A stretch of DNA of 64,000 bases from Gryllotalpicola ginsengisoli DSM 22003 (GCF_000419445.1 NZ_AULK01000006.1:32599-96598); one strand, 5' to 3'; shown: positions 16,781 to 27,175, counted from the stretch's first letter. Made by a program: numbers and translations. Notes: a model not told the origin generated them from the letters alone.

Positions 16781-18046
16781 CTAATGCGCGAGCTCGGGGA
16801 CGGTCTTGGGGCGCACCACGAACCAGAACGCGACGACCGAGACGACGGAGGTGCAGATCATCACCTCGCCCATCGGTGCGCCGGACGAGACGCCGAGCAG
16901 GCCGACGATCGGCGAGATGAGCCCGGCGAGCACGAACTGGCCGGCGCCGAGCAGCGAGGCGGCCGTGCCGGCCTCGTGCGGGTGCGAGTTCATCGCGAGC
17001 ACTCCGACGCAGGGGAACCCGAAGCCGCAGGCGCAGATGAAGAACCACAGCGGCACCATCACGCCCCACTCGCCGAGGCCGAGCGCACTGTCGACGTAGA
17101 TGGCGGCGGATGCGAGCAGCATCGCCGCCGTCGAGAACGCGAGGATCCACTGCGGGCCGACCCAGCGGGTGATCCGGCCGGCGGTCTGCACGCCGATGAT
17201 GATGCCGATCGAGTTGACGGCGAAGAGCAGGCCGTACTGCTGGGCGGAGAATCCGTAGACGTCCTGGAACAGGAAGGTGCTGGAGGACAGGTAGCAGAAC
17301 AAACCGGAGAAGTTCATCGCGCCGACGAGCACGATGCCGACGTAGACCCGGTCGGAGAGCACGGCCTTGTAGCGCTGGCTCGTGGTGGAGTGGCCGGAGT
17401 CGTGGCGGCGCTCGACGGGCAGGGTCTCGACGATCCAGAGCCACACGCACAGGACGACGAAGGCGCCGTAGGCGGCGAGCACCCAGAAGATTCCGCGCCA
17501 CGGCATGATCAGCAGGAACTGCGAGCCGAGCACCGGCGCGAGGACAGGGGCGAGGCCGTTGACGAGCGCCAGGTTCGAGAGCATCTTGACCAGCGGCCGG
17601 CCGCCGAACAGGTCGCGCACCATGGCCTGCGCGACGACGCCGCCGGCCGCGGCGCCGAAGCCCTGCAGGAAGCGGAAGGCGCCGAGCACCTCGACGTTCG
17701 GCGCGAGCGCCGCACCCAGGCACGCGGCGATGTGCAAGGCGGTGGCGAGGAGGAGCGGCAGGCGGCGGCCGACCCGGTCGCTCCACGGGCCGACGAGCAG
17801 CTGGCCGACGCCGAAGCCCACCGTCGTCGCGGTGAGGGTCAGCTGCACGATCGCCGTCGTCGTGTCGAAGTCGGTCTGCAGCGTCGGCAGCGACGGCAGG
17901 TACATGTCCATCGTGAACGGCCCGAGCGCGGTCAGCGCGCCGAGGATCAGGATGTACGAGAGCCGCTGGCGCCCGGTGAGCGAGTCGCCCGGGTGGACGA
18001 TCTTGATGGAACCGGTGGGCGTGAGGGGTGCGGTGGCGGTGGTCAA
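16781..18046 (-). CDS. MFS multidrug exporter, Bcr/CflA family
   Basis: 421 residues with 12 predicted membrane helices. The first helix region ILGALTALGPFTMDMYLPSLP and the loop PWSDRVGRRLPLL (motif A-like) fit the Bcr/CflA drug-proton antiporter family. The start is a TTG at 18046 (TTGACCACCGCC) with GAGGA upstream; no ATG is available without losing helix 1 context. It should expel hydrophobic drugs or other small molecules from the cytoplasm. A 12-bp palindrome and a tandem-repeat block lie upstream. Substrate cannot be told from sequence. Confidence 0.93.
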   Translation of the reverse strand: MTTATAPLTPTGSIKIVHPGDSLTGRQRLSYILILGALTALGPFTMDMYLPSLPTLQTDFDTTTAIVQLTLTATTVGFGVGQLLVGPWSDRVGRRLPLLLATALHIAACLGAALAPNVEVLGAFRFLQGFGAAAGGVVAQAMVRDLFGGRPLVKMLSNLALVNGLAPVLAPVLGSQFLLIMPWRGIFWVLAAYGAFVVLCVWLWIVETLPVERRHDSGHSTTSQRYKAVLSDRVYVGIVLVGAMNFSGLFCYLSSSTFLFQDVYGFSAQQYGLLFAVNSIGIIIGVQTAGRITRWVGPQWILAFSTAAMLLASAAIYVDSALGLGEWGVMVPLWFFICACGFGFPCVGVLAMNSHPHEAGTAASLLGAGQFVLAGLISPIVGLLGVSSGAPMGEVMICTSVVSVVAFWFVVRPKTVPELAH

Positions 18047-18108
18047 CGAAAGGTCCTCGAAGCGTGCGTGAGTGAGCGTTGTGCGTAGCGCCCCGACGCA
18101 TTCTCCTT

Positions 18109-18138
18109 CGAATCGATTCGACGGCGTGCTTCTATGCT
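18109..18138 (-). promoter_or_regulatory. Promoter and palindrome upstream of the MFS exporter
   Basis: On the minus strand a TAGCAT -10 box (18138-18133) is followed about 13 nt later by the perfect palindrome CGAATCGATTCG (18109-18120). A repressor bound here would cover the likely transcription start. The regulator is not identified. Confidence 0.4.
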
Positions 18139-18157
18139 ACCGGTGCCGCCGGGCGGT

Positions 18158-18311
18158 TCGTCACGAAGTGCTCATTGCTATCGGCAATAGGTGCATTGCC
18201 GACGATTGGGGCGGGGCGGCCCCGACGACTCGTCACGAAGTGCTCGCCGGATCGAGAAACGCGTCGAAAAGCGACGAATGCAAAAGCGACGAATGCAAAA
18301 GTGACGAATGG
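18158..18311. repeat. TCGTCAC motif cluster and 15-bp tandem repeat
   Basis: The 16-mer TCGTCACGAAGTGCTC occurs twice (18158-18173 and 18230-18245), each with the palindrome TCGT-C-ACGA. Downstream, the 15-mer AAAAGCGACGAATGC is repeated exactly (18267-18281, 18282-18296), with a third variant copy at 18297-18311. The reverse of the tandem unit carries TCGTCGC/TCGTCAC, so all five copies share one core. The block lies between the ROK gene and the MFS promoter and is more A-rich than its surroundings. Confidence 0.6.
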
Positions 18312-18322
18312 GCGCGAGGGCG

Positions 18323-19501
18323 TCAGGCGAGAACGGATGCCGGGTCGGTCAGCACCGGCTCGAAGGCGAGCTCCGCGGCGCCGATCAGCAGGATGTCGCT
18401 GCCGAGGCGCGTGCGGGTGATCTGCACCCCTTCGAGGGTCTCGGGGAGGGTGCCGGCGGCGACGGCGCGGTCCAGCAGCGGGGCATCCGCTTGATACAGG
18501 GTCGCGAGGAAGCCGCCGAGCACCACGAGCCTGGGGTTCAGCAGTGTGAGCGCGGTGCCGAGCGCAGTGCCGAGCAGCCCGAGCTGGCGGCGCACCTCGG
18601 CCCGCAGCTCGGGATCGGTGGAGCCGAGCACCGCCGCCGTGAGCCCGTCGGCATCGATCGAGTCGATGCCGAGCAGGGCGAGCAGCCGAGCGCGGCTGAC
18701 CTCGGCCTCCAATGTGCCGGCGAGGCCGCCGGAGTCGGTGGCGCCGCCGGGCGAGACGCGCACGTGGCCGAGCTCGCCGGCGTGGCCGGCCGCGCCGGTG
18801 AACGCGGCGCCGCCCGCAATGACGCCGCCGCCGATGCCGCTGGAGCCGCCGTTGACGTAGATCAGGTCGTCGACCCCGACGCCGGCGCCGAAGACGTGCT
18901 CGGCGTAGGCGCCCAGCTGCGCGTCGTTGGCGGTGCGGGTGGGCAGGCCCGTGGCATCCGTCAGCATGTCGGCCAGCGGCACGTCGACCCAGCCGAGGTG
19001 GGGGGCGCGGCGCACGAGGCCGTCGGAGCCGCGGACGAGGCCGGGCACGGCCACGCCGATTCCGACGATGCGGTCGACGGATGCGGTCTCCCGCAGCCCC
19101 TCGATCGCGTCGGCCGCGGCCGCGACGGCCTCCTCGGGGCTCGGCACGTGGTCGAGTTCGACGCGGCGGTGCTGCTGCACCCGGCCGTCGAGCCCGACCA
19201 GTCCCACGGTGACGGCGTCGATCTCGGGGTTGACCGCGAGCGCGGCCACGCGCGGGTTCGGCGAGATCACCGGGCTCGGGCGGCCGACGCGGAAGTTCGC
19301 GTTGGGGCCGGACTCGGAGACGAGCCCGAGCTCGACCAGTTCGGCGACGAGCGCGCCGATGGTGGAGCGGTTGAGGCCGGTCTCGCGCGTCACGTCGGAG
19401 CGCGAGACGGGGCCGACGTGGTGGGCGATGGTGAGCACGGTGGAGAGGTTGTGCCGGCGCACGCTGTCGAGGTTGTTGCCCCGTCCGGTCGGTTTCGCCA
19501 C
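18323..19501 (-). CDS. ROK-family transcriptional regulator
   Basis: 392 residues. An N-terminal winged helix-turn-helix (about residues 15-70, SRSDVTRETGLNRSTIGALV) is joined to a ROK sugar-kinase-like domain (GLVGLDGRV, GIGVAVPGLV, YVNGGSSGIGGGV). The region HAGELGHVRVSPGG is followed by ATDSGGLAGTLEAE where ROK proteins usually carry the zinc CxCGxxGCxE motif, so the cysteines are missing. It lies 23 nt downstream of the GH1 beta-glucosidase stop in the same direction. It probably represses the glucosidase and the facing ABC importer, responding to a beta-glucoside or glucose derivative. The ligand is inferred. Confidence 0.92.
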   Translation of the reverse strand: MAKPTGRGNNLDSVRRHNLSTVLTIAHHVGPVSRSDVTRETGLNRSTIGALVAELVELGLVSESGPNANFRVGRPSPVISPNPRVAALAVNPEIDAVTVGLVGLDGRVQQHRRVELDHVPSPEEAVAAAADAIEGLRETASVDRIVGIGVAVPGLVRGSDGLVRRAPHLGWVDVPLADMLTDATGLPTRTANDAQLGAYAEHVFGAGVGVDDLIYVNGGSSGIGGGVIAGGAAFTGAAGHAGELGHVRVSPGGATDSGGLAGTLEAEVSRARLLALLGIDSIDADGLTAAVLGSTDPELRAEVRRQLGLLGTALGTALTLLNPRLVVLGGFLATLYQADAPLLDRAVAAGTLPETLEGVQITRTRLGSDILLIGAAELAFEPVLTDPASVLA

Positions 19502-19524
19502 CCGCTACTCCGCGTCGATTCGCC

Positions 19525-20934
<1,410 letters not shown>

Positions 20935-20977
20935 GACGGTGCTGCTACCTCTCCATCGATGGCGACCGGTGCGAAGC

Positions 20978-20994
20978 TGAACCGGTTAGGTTCA
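20978..20994. promoter_or_regulatory. Candidate operator between GH1 gene and ABC importer
   Basis: Perfect inverted repeat TGAACC-GGTTA-GGTTCA, 44 nt upstream of the GH1 start and 155 nt upstream of the divergent solute-binding protein gene. It also contains AACCGGTT. It is placed to control both directions. The adjacent ROK protein is the obvious candidate binder, by position only. No second copy was noticed. Confidence 0.5.
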
Positions 20995-21149
20995 CTCTAG
21001 CGTGCGCCGCCCGACGCCCCGCGGTTCGGGCGCGCCGGTCAGGTCGCCGGAGCCGAAACGCACCCGCCCTGGGATCGAAACGGGGGTGTAACAGCTCGCT
21101 GCTTTGCTCGGTGCACAGGGTCTGGGATAGACCCGCCGAAGGAGGCCTC

Positions 21150-22748
21150 GTGAGTGTGAAGAAGCGCGGCATCGCCGCCGTCGTTCTCGGTTCCATCGCC
21201 GTGCTGACGCTCGCCGCCTGCGGCTCCGGCGGCTCGGGCAGCGCATCCAGCGCGAAGTCCCTCGTCGTCGACACGAACTACGACCTGGTCACGCTCGACC
21301 CCGGTCGCGACTTCGAGTTCACCGGCAACCTGATCGACGCGCAGATCTACGAGACCGCGCTCACCTACAAGGGTGACGACCTGTCCAAGCCGGTTCCCGA
21401 GCTCACCACCTACCAGGTGTCGTCGGACGACAAGACGGTCACGCTCAAGCTCAACGGCAAGCACTACTTCTCGGACGGCAAGCCGGTCACGGTCGACGAC
21501 ATCGTGTACTCGTATCAGCGGATGCAGGGCATCGCCGGCAACCCGTCGTTCCTGCTCCTCGACCCGGCCGGGAAGCCGATCACGATCACGAAGGTGGACG
21601 ACTCCACCCTGACGCTGACCAGCTCGACGGCCAACCCGGCGCTCCCCTTCATTCTGCCGAACCCGTCGCTCGGCATCGTGGAGAAGGCGACGGTCACCGC
21701 CCACGGCGGCACGACCGACGAGAAGGACGGCGCCCAGTCCTGGCTCGACACCCACTCGATCGGCTCCGGGCCGTACATGATCTCCTCCTCCGACATCAAG
21801 TCGCGGGTGGTGCTCACGGCCAACCCGCACTACGCGGGCACGAAGCCGAGCTACACGAAGGTGGTGGTCAAGAACGCGACGAGCGCCACGCAGAAGGTCG
21901 ACCTGCAGTCCGGGCAGGCGCAGCTGGCCGACGGCATCTCCCCGCAGGACGCCACGAGCCTGAAGTCGTCGGGCAAGGCCGGCGTCACCTCGGGCGCGTC
22001 CCTGTACACCCTGTACGCCTGGTTCAACCAGATGCCCGACTTGGGCGGTCCGGTCGCGAACGAGGACTTCCTGAACGCCGTGCGGCACGGCATCGACTAC
22101 GACGCGATCCTGAAGCTCGTCGGCGCCGGCTCCGTGCAACCCGGCGGCGTCGTGCCGCAGGGCCTGTTCGGTGCGCTGAAGTCGGATCCGAGCAACACCT
22201 ACGACCTCTCGGAAGCCAAGGCCGACCTCGCGAAGTCCGGCTATTCGGGCCAGACCGTCAAGTTCCTCGTCGACAGCGAGGCTCAGGCGGGCAACGCCTC
22301 CTTCTCGAACATCGCGCAGACGCTGCAGGCGCAGCTGAAGAAGGTCGGCATCAACCTCCAGCTCGTGCCGCAGCCGAGCGCCACTGCGCTCGACACCTTC
22401 CGCTCCGGGAAGTTCCAGGCGGGCATGGCGCAGTGGGGGGCCGACTACCCCGACGCATCCGATTACATCGCCTTCGCGCCGGATCAGAACGTCGGCCTGC
22501 GCGCCGGCTGGGCCACGGGCAAGGGGATCTCGAGCGCGGAGCAGCTGAAGCCGCTGTTCACCAAGGCGATGACCACGACCGACGACACCGCTCGTGAGAA
22601 GGCGTGGCAGGAGGTGCAGACCGAGATGAACAAGGTCGGCCCGTTCATTCCGATCGTGCAGCCGGGCGCGCAGCTCGTGTACGCGACGTCGGTGAAGGGT
22701 GCGGTGTACAACCCGCTGTGGACCGTCTCCTTCGCCGACCTGAAGTAG
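21150..22748 (+). CDS. ABC importer solute-binding lipoprotein, peptide/nickel (family 5) type
   Basis: 532 residues from a GTG at 21150 after AAGGAGG. The lipobox is LTLAACGSG (Cys near residue 24). The mature domain has the family 5 signature region (VVDTNYDLVTLDPGRDFEF, PELTTYQVSSDDKTVTLKL, VTVDDIVYSY) and a late domain with GIDYDAIL. It binds the substrate outside the membrane for the two permeases and two ATPases encoded next. Family 5 members bind peptides, nickel or, in several organisms, beta-gluco-oligosaccharides. The divergent beta-glucosidase favours sugars here. The stop codon shares a base with the next start. Confidence 0.93.
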   Translation: MSVKKRGIAAVVLGSIAVLTLAACGSGGSGSASSAKSLVVDTNYDLVTLDPGRDFEFTGNLIDAQIYETALTYKGDDLSKPVPELTTYQVSSDDKTVTLKLNGKHYFSDGKPVTVDDIVYSYQRMQGIAGNPSFLLLDPAGKPITITKVDDSTLTLTSSTANPALPFILPNPSLGIVEKATVTAHGGTTDEKDGAQSWLDTHSIGSGPYMISSSDIKSRVVLTANPHYAGTKPSYTKVVVKNATSATQKVDLQSGQAQLADGISPQDATSLKSSGKAGVTSGASLYTLYAWFNQMPDLGGPVANEDFLNAVRHGIDYDAILKLVGAGSVQPGGVVPQGLFGALKSDPSNTYDLSEAKADLAKSGYSGQTVKFLVDSEAQAGNASFSNIAQTLQAQLKKVGINLQLVPQPSATALDTFRSGKFQAGMAQWGADYPDASDYIAFAPDQNVGLRAGWATGKGISSAEQLKPLFTKAMTTTDDTAREKAWQEVQTEMNKVGPFIPIVQPGAQLVYATSVKGAVYNPLWTVSFADLK

Positions 22749-23845
22749 TGACGGCGAGCGGCACCGCCCCGACGAGGCGCAGACTCGGGTACCCGTCCGG
22801 CACCGCCGGCCGGGCGGGCGCCCACCCCCTGCTGCGCTACATCGCGGTGCGGTTCGGAATCAGCGTGCTGCTGCTGTGGGGCGTGACGCTGATCACCTTC
22901 ATCCTGACCAACCTGGTGCCGGCGAACCCGGTCGCGGCGGTGCTCGGCGAGACGGCCATGAACAACCCGCGGATCGTGGCCGCCACTGAGCACCGGCTCG
23001 GCCTCGATAAACCGCTGCCCGTGCAGTACGGGCTCTACCTGTGGCGCCTGCTGCACCTCGACTTCGGCACCTCGAACCAGACCCAGCAGCCGATCCTCGA
23101 CGACCTCAAGGTCGCGTTCCCGGCCACGATCGAGCTGGCCCTGTACGTCATGATCCTCTCGGTGGTCATCGGCCTGGGCCTCGCGATCTGGGCCGCCCTC
23201 ACCCGCGGCTCCGTCACCGATCTGGTGATCCGCCTCGGCAGCCTGGCCGGCATCTCGGTGCCGCTGTTCTGGCTGGCGATGGTGCTGTTCTACCTGCTCT
23301 CGGTCGTGCTCGGAGTGCTGCCCGGCTCCGGGCGCCTCGACCCCACCCTGGAGCCGCCGCCGCAGGTCACCGGCCTGTACACGATCGACGCCGCCATCGC
23401 CGGGCAGTGGGACGTGCTGGCGAGCGCGTTCGAGCACCTCGCGCTGCCCGTCCTCGTGCTCACCCTGTACACCCTCGCCACCCTGGTGAAGTTCTTCCGC
23501 TCCGCGCTGCTCGACGTCGTGAACCAGGAGTACGTGGTCGCCGCCCGGGCCAAGGGCCTGCCGGGCCGGCAGGTGGTCTTCGGCTACATCCTGCGCGGGG
23601 CGCTGCTGCCCATCCTCACCATGACCGGCCTCGCCTTCGGCTCGCTGCTTTCCGGGGCGGTGATGACCGAGACCGTGTTCTCCTGGCAGGGGCTCGGGCA
23701 GTACGCGCTGCAGGCCTCGACCCACCTCGACATGCCCGCGATCATGGGCGTCGGCATCGTGATCGGAGCGGTCTACATCGCCATCAACTTCGTCATCGAC
23801 CTGCTCTACGGCGTCATCGACCCGCGGGTGAGGAGGCGCGCATGA
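22748..23845 (+). CDS. ABC importer permease, DppB/OppB type
   Basis: 365 residues from a GTG overlapping the previous TAG by one base. About six membrane helices, the first at residues 30-50 (ISVLLLWGVTLITFILTNLVP). The N-terminal FxxxxLxPGDP-like part reads NLVPANPVAAVLGE, and the EAA-like loop near the end has AARAKGLPGRQVVFGYILRGALLP, which contacts the ATPase. It forms the transmembrane channel with the next gene product. Translational coupling throughout the operon is shown by overlapping stop/start codons. Confidence 0.93.
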   Translation: MTASGTAPTRRRLGYPSGTAGRAGAHPLLRYIAVRFGISVLLLWGVTLITFILTNLVPANPVAAVLGETAMNNPRIVAATEHRLGLDKPLPVQYGLYLWRLLHLDFGTSNQTQQPILDDLKVAFPATIELALYVMILSVVIGLGLAIWAALTRGSVTDLVIRLGSLAGISVPLFWLAMVLFYLLSVVLGVLPGSGRLDPTLEPPPQVTGLYTIDAAIAGQWDVLASAFEHLALPVLVLTLYTLATLVKFFRSALLDVVNQEYVVAARAKGLPGRQVVFGYILRGALLPILTMTGLAFGSLLSGAVMTETVFSWQGLGQYALQASTHLDMPAIMGVGIVIGAVYIAINFVIDLLYGVIDPRVRRRA

Positions 23846-24768
23846 GCGAGAGCCTCTCGCCGGAGGCATCCGTCGCCGCCCCGCCGCCCGGCACGAGCGC
23901 GTTCGACGCGCTGCCCCGCCGGCGGCGCACGCTGCCGCGCGCCTGGCGCAGCCCGTTCGCGATCGTCGGCGCGGCGGTGATCGTGCTGTGGGCGATCGTG
24001 GCCGTCTTCGCGCCGCTGATCGAGCCGCACGACCCGCTCGGGCAGGTCGCCCAGGCCGTGCAGCCGCCGAGCGCCGCGCATCCGTTCGGCACCGACCTGC
24101 TCGGGCGCGACATCCTCTCCCGTGTGATCGCCGGCTCGCGCATCTCACTGCCCGCGCCGGTCATGCTGGTCGTCGCCTCGCTCGTGATCGGCGTCGTGCT
24201 CGGGCTGATCGCCGGCTACTTCGGCCGGGTCGTCGACGAGGTGATCATGCGGATCACCGACCTCGTCCTCGCGTTCCCGTCGATCATCCTGGCCATGATC
24301 ATCGTGGCGGCGACCGGGCCCGGCATCCAGCACGCGATGATCGCCATCATCATCGTCAACTGGCCGCAGTACACCCGCGTCACCCGCTCGCTCGTGCTCG
24401 GCGCCCGGTCGAGCGAATACGTGGTCGCCGGGCGGCTGATGGGGGCGAACTGGTTCACGAGCCTGACCCGCGACATCCTGCCCAACATCGCCTCCCCGGT
24501 GCTGGTGCTCGCGACGCTCGACTTCGGCAACCAGATCCTCGCCCTCGCGGGGCTGTCCTTCCTCGGGCTCGGCGCGGTGCCGCCGCAGGCCGAGTGGGGC
24601 TCGATGGTCTACGACGGGCTGCAGAACTTCTCCGCCTGGTGGATCGCCGCCTTCCCGGCGCTCGCGATCTTCACGCTGGTCATCGCCTTCAATCTGCTCG
24701 GCGACGCGCTGCGCGACGCGCTCGACCCGCGCATGCAGGAACGGCTGCAGGAAGGCGGGGCGCTGTGA
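23842..24768 (+). CDS. ABC importer permease, DppC/OppC type
   Basis: 308 residues. The ATG overlaps the previous stop (ATGA). A cytoplasmic N-terminus (residues 1-40) precedes a first helix and the DppC-type motif HPFGTDLLGRDILSRVIAGSRISL. The ATPase-contacting loop is SEYVVAGRLMGANWFTSLTRDILPN. About six helices in total. It pairs with the preceding permease to make the channel of the peptide-type importer. The C-terminus DPRMQERLQEG is typical for the subfamily. Confidence 0.94.
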   Translation: MSESLSPEASVAAPPPGTSAFDALPRRRRTLPRAWRSPFAIVGAAVIVLWAIVAVFAPLIEPHDPLGQVAQAVQPPSAAHPFGTDLLGRDILSRVIAGSRISLPAPVMLVVASLVIGVVLGLIAGYFGRVVDEVIMRITDLVLAFPSIILAMIIVAATGPGIQHAMIAIIIVNWPQYTRVTRSLVLGARSSEYVVAGRLMGANWFTSLTRDILPNIASPVLVLATLDFGNQILALAGLSFLGLGAVPPQAEWGSMVYDGLQNFSAWWIAAFPALAIFTLVIAFNLLGDALRDALDPRMQERLQEGGAL

Positions 24769-25616
24769 GCGACGACCTGACGACGACGGATGCCGCGGCC
24801 GGCGCCGCCCCCGCGGTGCGAATCCGCGACCTGCGGCTCACGATCGACGGCCGGCAGATCCTGCGCGGCCTGGACCTCACCCTGCCGAAGGGCAAGGTCA
24901 CCGGGCTCGCCGGCGAGTCCGGCTCGGGCAAGACGATGACGGGCATGGCGCTGATCGGGCTGCAGCCCGAGGGCGCCGTCGTGGAGGGCGCCATCGACTT
25001 CGGCGGCCTGAACCTGCTGGCGCTGTCGCGGCGCGAGTTCAACCGGCTGCGCGGCGCCCGGATCGCCATGGTGTTCCAGGACCCCACCTCGAGCCTGCAT
25101 CCCATGCTCTCGATCGGGCGGCAGCTGACCGACCACCTGCGCCACCACCTGCGCATGTCCCGAAGGGAGGCGCTCGACCGGGCCGCCGAGCTGCTCGCGC
25201 GCGTCGGCGTGCCCGACCCGCGCGGCGCCCTGCGCAAGTACCCGCACGAGTTCTCGGGCGGGCAGCTGCAGCGCATCGCGATCGCCGGGGCGATCGCCTG
25301 CGAGCCCGAGCTGCTCATCGCCGATGAGCCGACGACCGCCCTCGACGTCACCGTGCAGGCCGGCATCCTGCGCCTGTTGCGGGAACTGTGCGACGAGCTC
25401 GGCCTGACCGTCGTGCTGATCACGCACGACTTCGGCGTGCTCTCCTCGCTCGCCGACGAGATCGCGGTGATGCGCCGCGGCGAGATCGTCGAGCAGGGGC
25501 ACCGCTACGAGGTGATCCGCAACCCGCGGCATCCGTACACGCGCGAACTGATCGAGTCGCTGCCCATGCACGAGCTCGCGCCCGCTGAGGGGCCCGCCGA
25601 GGGAGGCGAGGGCTGA
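24765..25616 (+). CDS. ABC importer ATPase, DppD/OppD type
   Basis: 283 residues from a GTG overlapping the previous TGA. It has Walker A GESGSGKT, Q-loop MVFQDPTSSLHPM, signature SGGQLQR, Walker B LLIADEPTTALDV and H-loop THDFGVL. It powers uptake through the two permeases. DppD-type ATPases usually carry a C-terminal cysteine cluster for an iron-sulfur centre. This one ends soon after RNPRHPYTRELIESLP with an acidic tail, and no cysteine cluster is seen. Confidence 0.94.
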   Translation: MSDDLTTTDAAAGAAPAVRIRDLRLTIDGRQILRGLDLTLPKGKVTGLAGESGSGKTMTGMALIGLQPEGAVVEGAIDFGGLNLLALSRREFNRLRGARIAMVFQDPTSSLHPMLSIGRQLTDHLRHHLRMSRREALDRAAELLARVGVPDPRGALRKYPHEFSGGQLQRIAIAGAIACEPELLIADEPTTALDVTVQAGILRLLRELCDELGLTVVLITHDFGVLSSLADEIAVMRRGEIVEQGHRYEVIRNPRHPYTRELIESLPMHELAPAEGPAEGGEG

Positions 25617-26404
25617 TGGGGCGCGAACTCGTCGTCGACGACGCCCGGGTCACGTACTCGGTCGCCGGGCGCGGGCAGCTGAATGCGGTCGACGGGGTGT
25701 CGTTCACGCTCGAGCCGGGCACCGTGCTGGGGCTGGTCGGCGAGTCGGGGTGCGGCAAGTCGACGCTCGCCCGGGCGCTGTGCGGTCTGACGCCGCTGTC
25801 CGGCGGCGGCATCCGCTTCGGCGACAAGCCGGTCGCGCCCATGCGGCTGTCCCGGCGCGAGCCCGAGCTGCTGCGGGTGCAGATGGTCTTCCAGAACCCG
25901 TACGCGTCGCTGAATCCCCGGCGCCGCATCGGCAAGCAGCTCGAGGACGCCCGGCGGATCCACCCCGGGCAGGCGCCCACCGTCGGCGAGCTGCTCGATG
26001 AGGTCGAGCTGCCGCGCAGCACCGCGGCCGGGTTCCCGTACCAGTTCTCCGGCGGCCAGCGGCAGCGCATCGCCATCGCCCGCGCGATGGCCACCGGGCC
26101 CGAGGTGCTGATCGGCGACGAGCCGATCGCCTCGCTCGACGCCTCGCTGCAGTCGAAGGTGGCGCAGCTGATGCGCCGCGTGGCCCTCGACTCGGGCGCC
26201 GCGCTGCTGTTCATCAGCCACGACCTCGCGATCGTGCGCACCATCGCCGATCGGGTGCTCGTGATGAGCGCGGGGAAGATCGTGGAGTCGGGGCCGACGC
26301 AGCGGGTGTGGCAGCAACCGGAGCATCCGTACACCAAGCGGCTGCTCGGGGCGATCCCGGCCGTGGACGGGCTTGGGCGCATCCCGCTCGTCGAACCGCG
26401 CTAG
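25616..26404 (+). CDS. ABC importer ATPase, DppF/OppF type
   Basis: 262 residues. The ATG overlaps the previous TGA by one base. It has Walker A GESGCGKST, Q-loop MVFQNPYASLNPR, signature SGGQRQR, Walker B VLIGDEPIASLD and H-loop SHDLAIV, then the DppF-type end PEHPYTKRLL. It is the second ATPase of the heterodimer. It is somewhat short at both ends compared with many DppF proteins (often 300+ residues). Its TAG overlaps the TAG of the convergent gene through the palindrome CTAG. Confidence 0.93.
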   Translation: MGRELVVDDARVTYSVAGRGQLNAVDGVSFTLEPGTVLGLVGESGCGKSTLARALCGLTPLSGGGIRFGDKPVAPMRLSRREPELLRVQMVFQNPYASLNPRRRIGKQLEDARRIHPGQAPTVGELLDEVELPRSTAAGFPYQFSGGQRQRIAIARAMATGPEVLIGDEPIASLDASLQSKVAQLMRRVALDSGAALLFISHDLAIVRTIADRVLVMSAGKIVESGPTQRVWQQPEHPYTKRLLGAIPAVDGLGRIPLVEPR

Positions 26405-27111
26405 GCGACCGTCGCCGCCACCACCCGGGCGAAGCCGTCGGCGAGGGCCCGCGCGACGGATGCCGCGCGCGGCTCGGCGGCGTCGGCCTCGCGCCGCAGC
26501 CGGTCGAGGTCGAGGCCGCCCGCGGCGAGTTCCGCGGCGTTCCAGCGGGCGAGCTCGGCGGCGGCCACCTCGGGGTGGAACTGCAGCCCCCACGCGTGCT
26601 CCCCCACCCGGAACGCCTGGTGCGGGTGATCCCGGCTCGAGGCCAGCAGCACCGCGCCGGCGGGCAGCGCCGTGATCGAGTCCTCGTGGTTCTCGATCAT
26701 GCGGACGGTGCGCGGCAGGCCGGCGAAGAGAGGGTCATCGGATGCCGCATCCGTCAGCCCGATCGTCGTGGAGCCGCGCTCGGGCCGCCCGTGCCGCGCG
26801 GTCACCCGGCCGCCGGCGACCTCGGCGAGCAGCTGGCCGCCCAGGCAGATGCCGAGCGTCGGCAGCCCTCGCTCGAGCGCAGCGGCGGTCAGGGCCCGCT
26901 CGGCCGGCAGCCACGGCGCCCGCTCGTCGTCGGAGGGCAGCAGGCCGCCGCCGAGGAGCACGAGGCCGTCGTATCCGTCGGGCGTGCCGGGCAGCCCGTC
27001 GGCGCCCTGCCGCACGTCGAGCCGGAGGCCGGACTGCCGCCACCACGTCTCGAAGCGGCGCAGCCCGCTCGTCGCGGAGTTCTGCACGACGAGGACGGCC
27101 GGTGCGCTCAT
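26401..27111 (-). CDS. Class I glutamine amidotransferase-like protein
   Basis: 236 residues from an ATG at 27111 (MSAPAVLVV). The triad elements are visible: nucleophile Cys in GICLGGQLLA and His-x-Glu in GLQFHPEVAA. The fold is the GATase1 domain alone, as in GuaA-like stand-alone amidotransferases and gamma-glutamyl hydrolases of actinobacteria. The partner or substrate is unknown. It converges with the ABC operon, sharing a CTAG at the stops, and is divergent from the CE7 esterase with a 64-nt gap, so its link to sugar metabolism may be accidental. Confidence 0.88.
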   Translation of the reverse strand: MSAPAVLVVQNSATSGLRRFETWWRQSGLRLDVRQGADGLPGTPDGYDGLVLLGGGLLPSDDERAPWLPAERALTAAALERGLPTLGICLGGQLLAEVAGGRVTARHGRPERGSTTIGLTDAASDDPLFAGLPRTVRMIENHEDSITALPAGAVLLASSRDHPHQAFRVGEHAWGLQFHPEVAAAELARWNAAELAAGGLDLDRLRREADAAEPRAASVARALADGFARVVAATVA

Positions 27112-27175
27112 CTGCTCAGTCTGCCGCCCCCGATAGGGTCGAAGGGACGCCGTCGTCTTTTCCCGAAAGAGAGCC

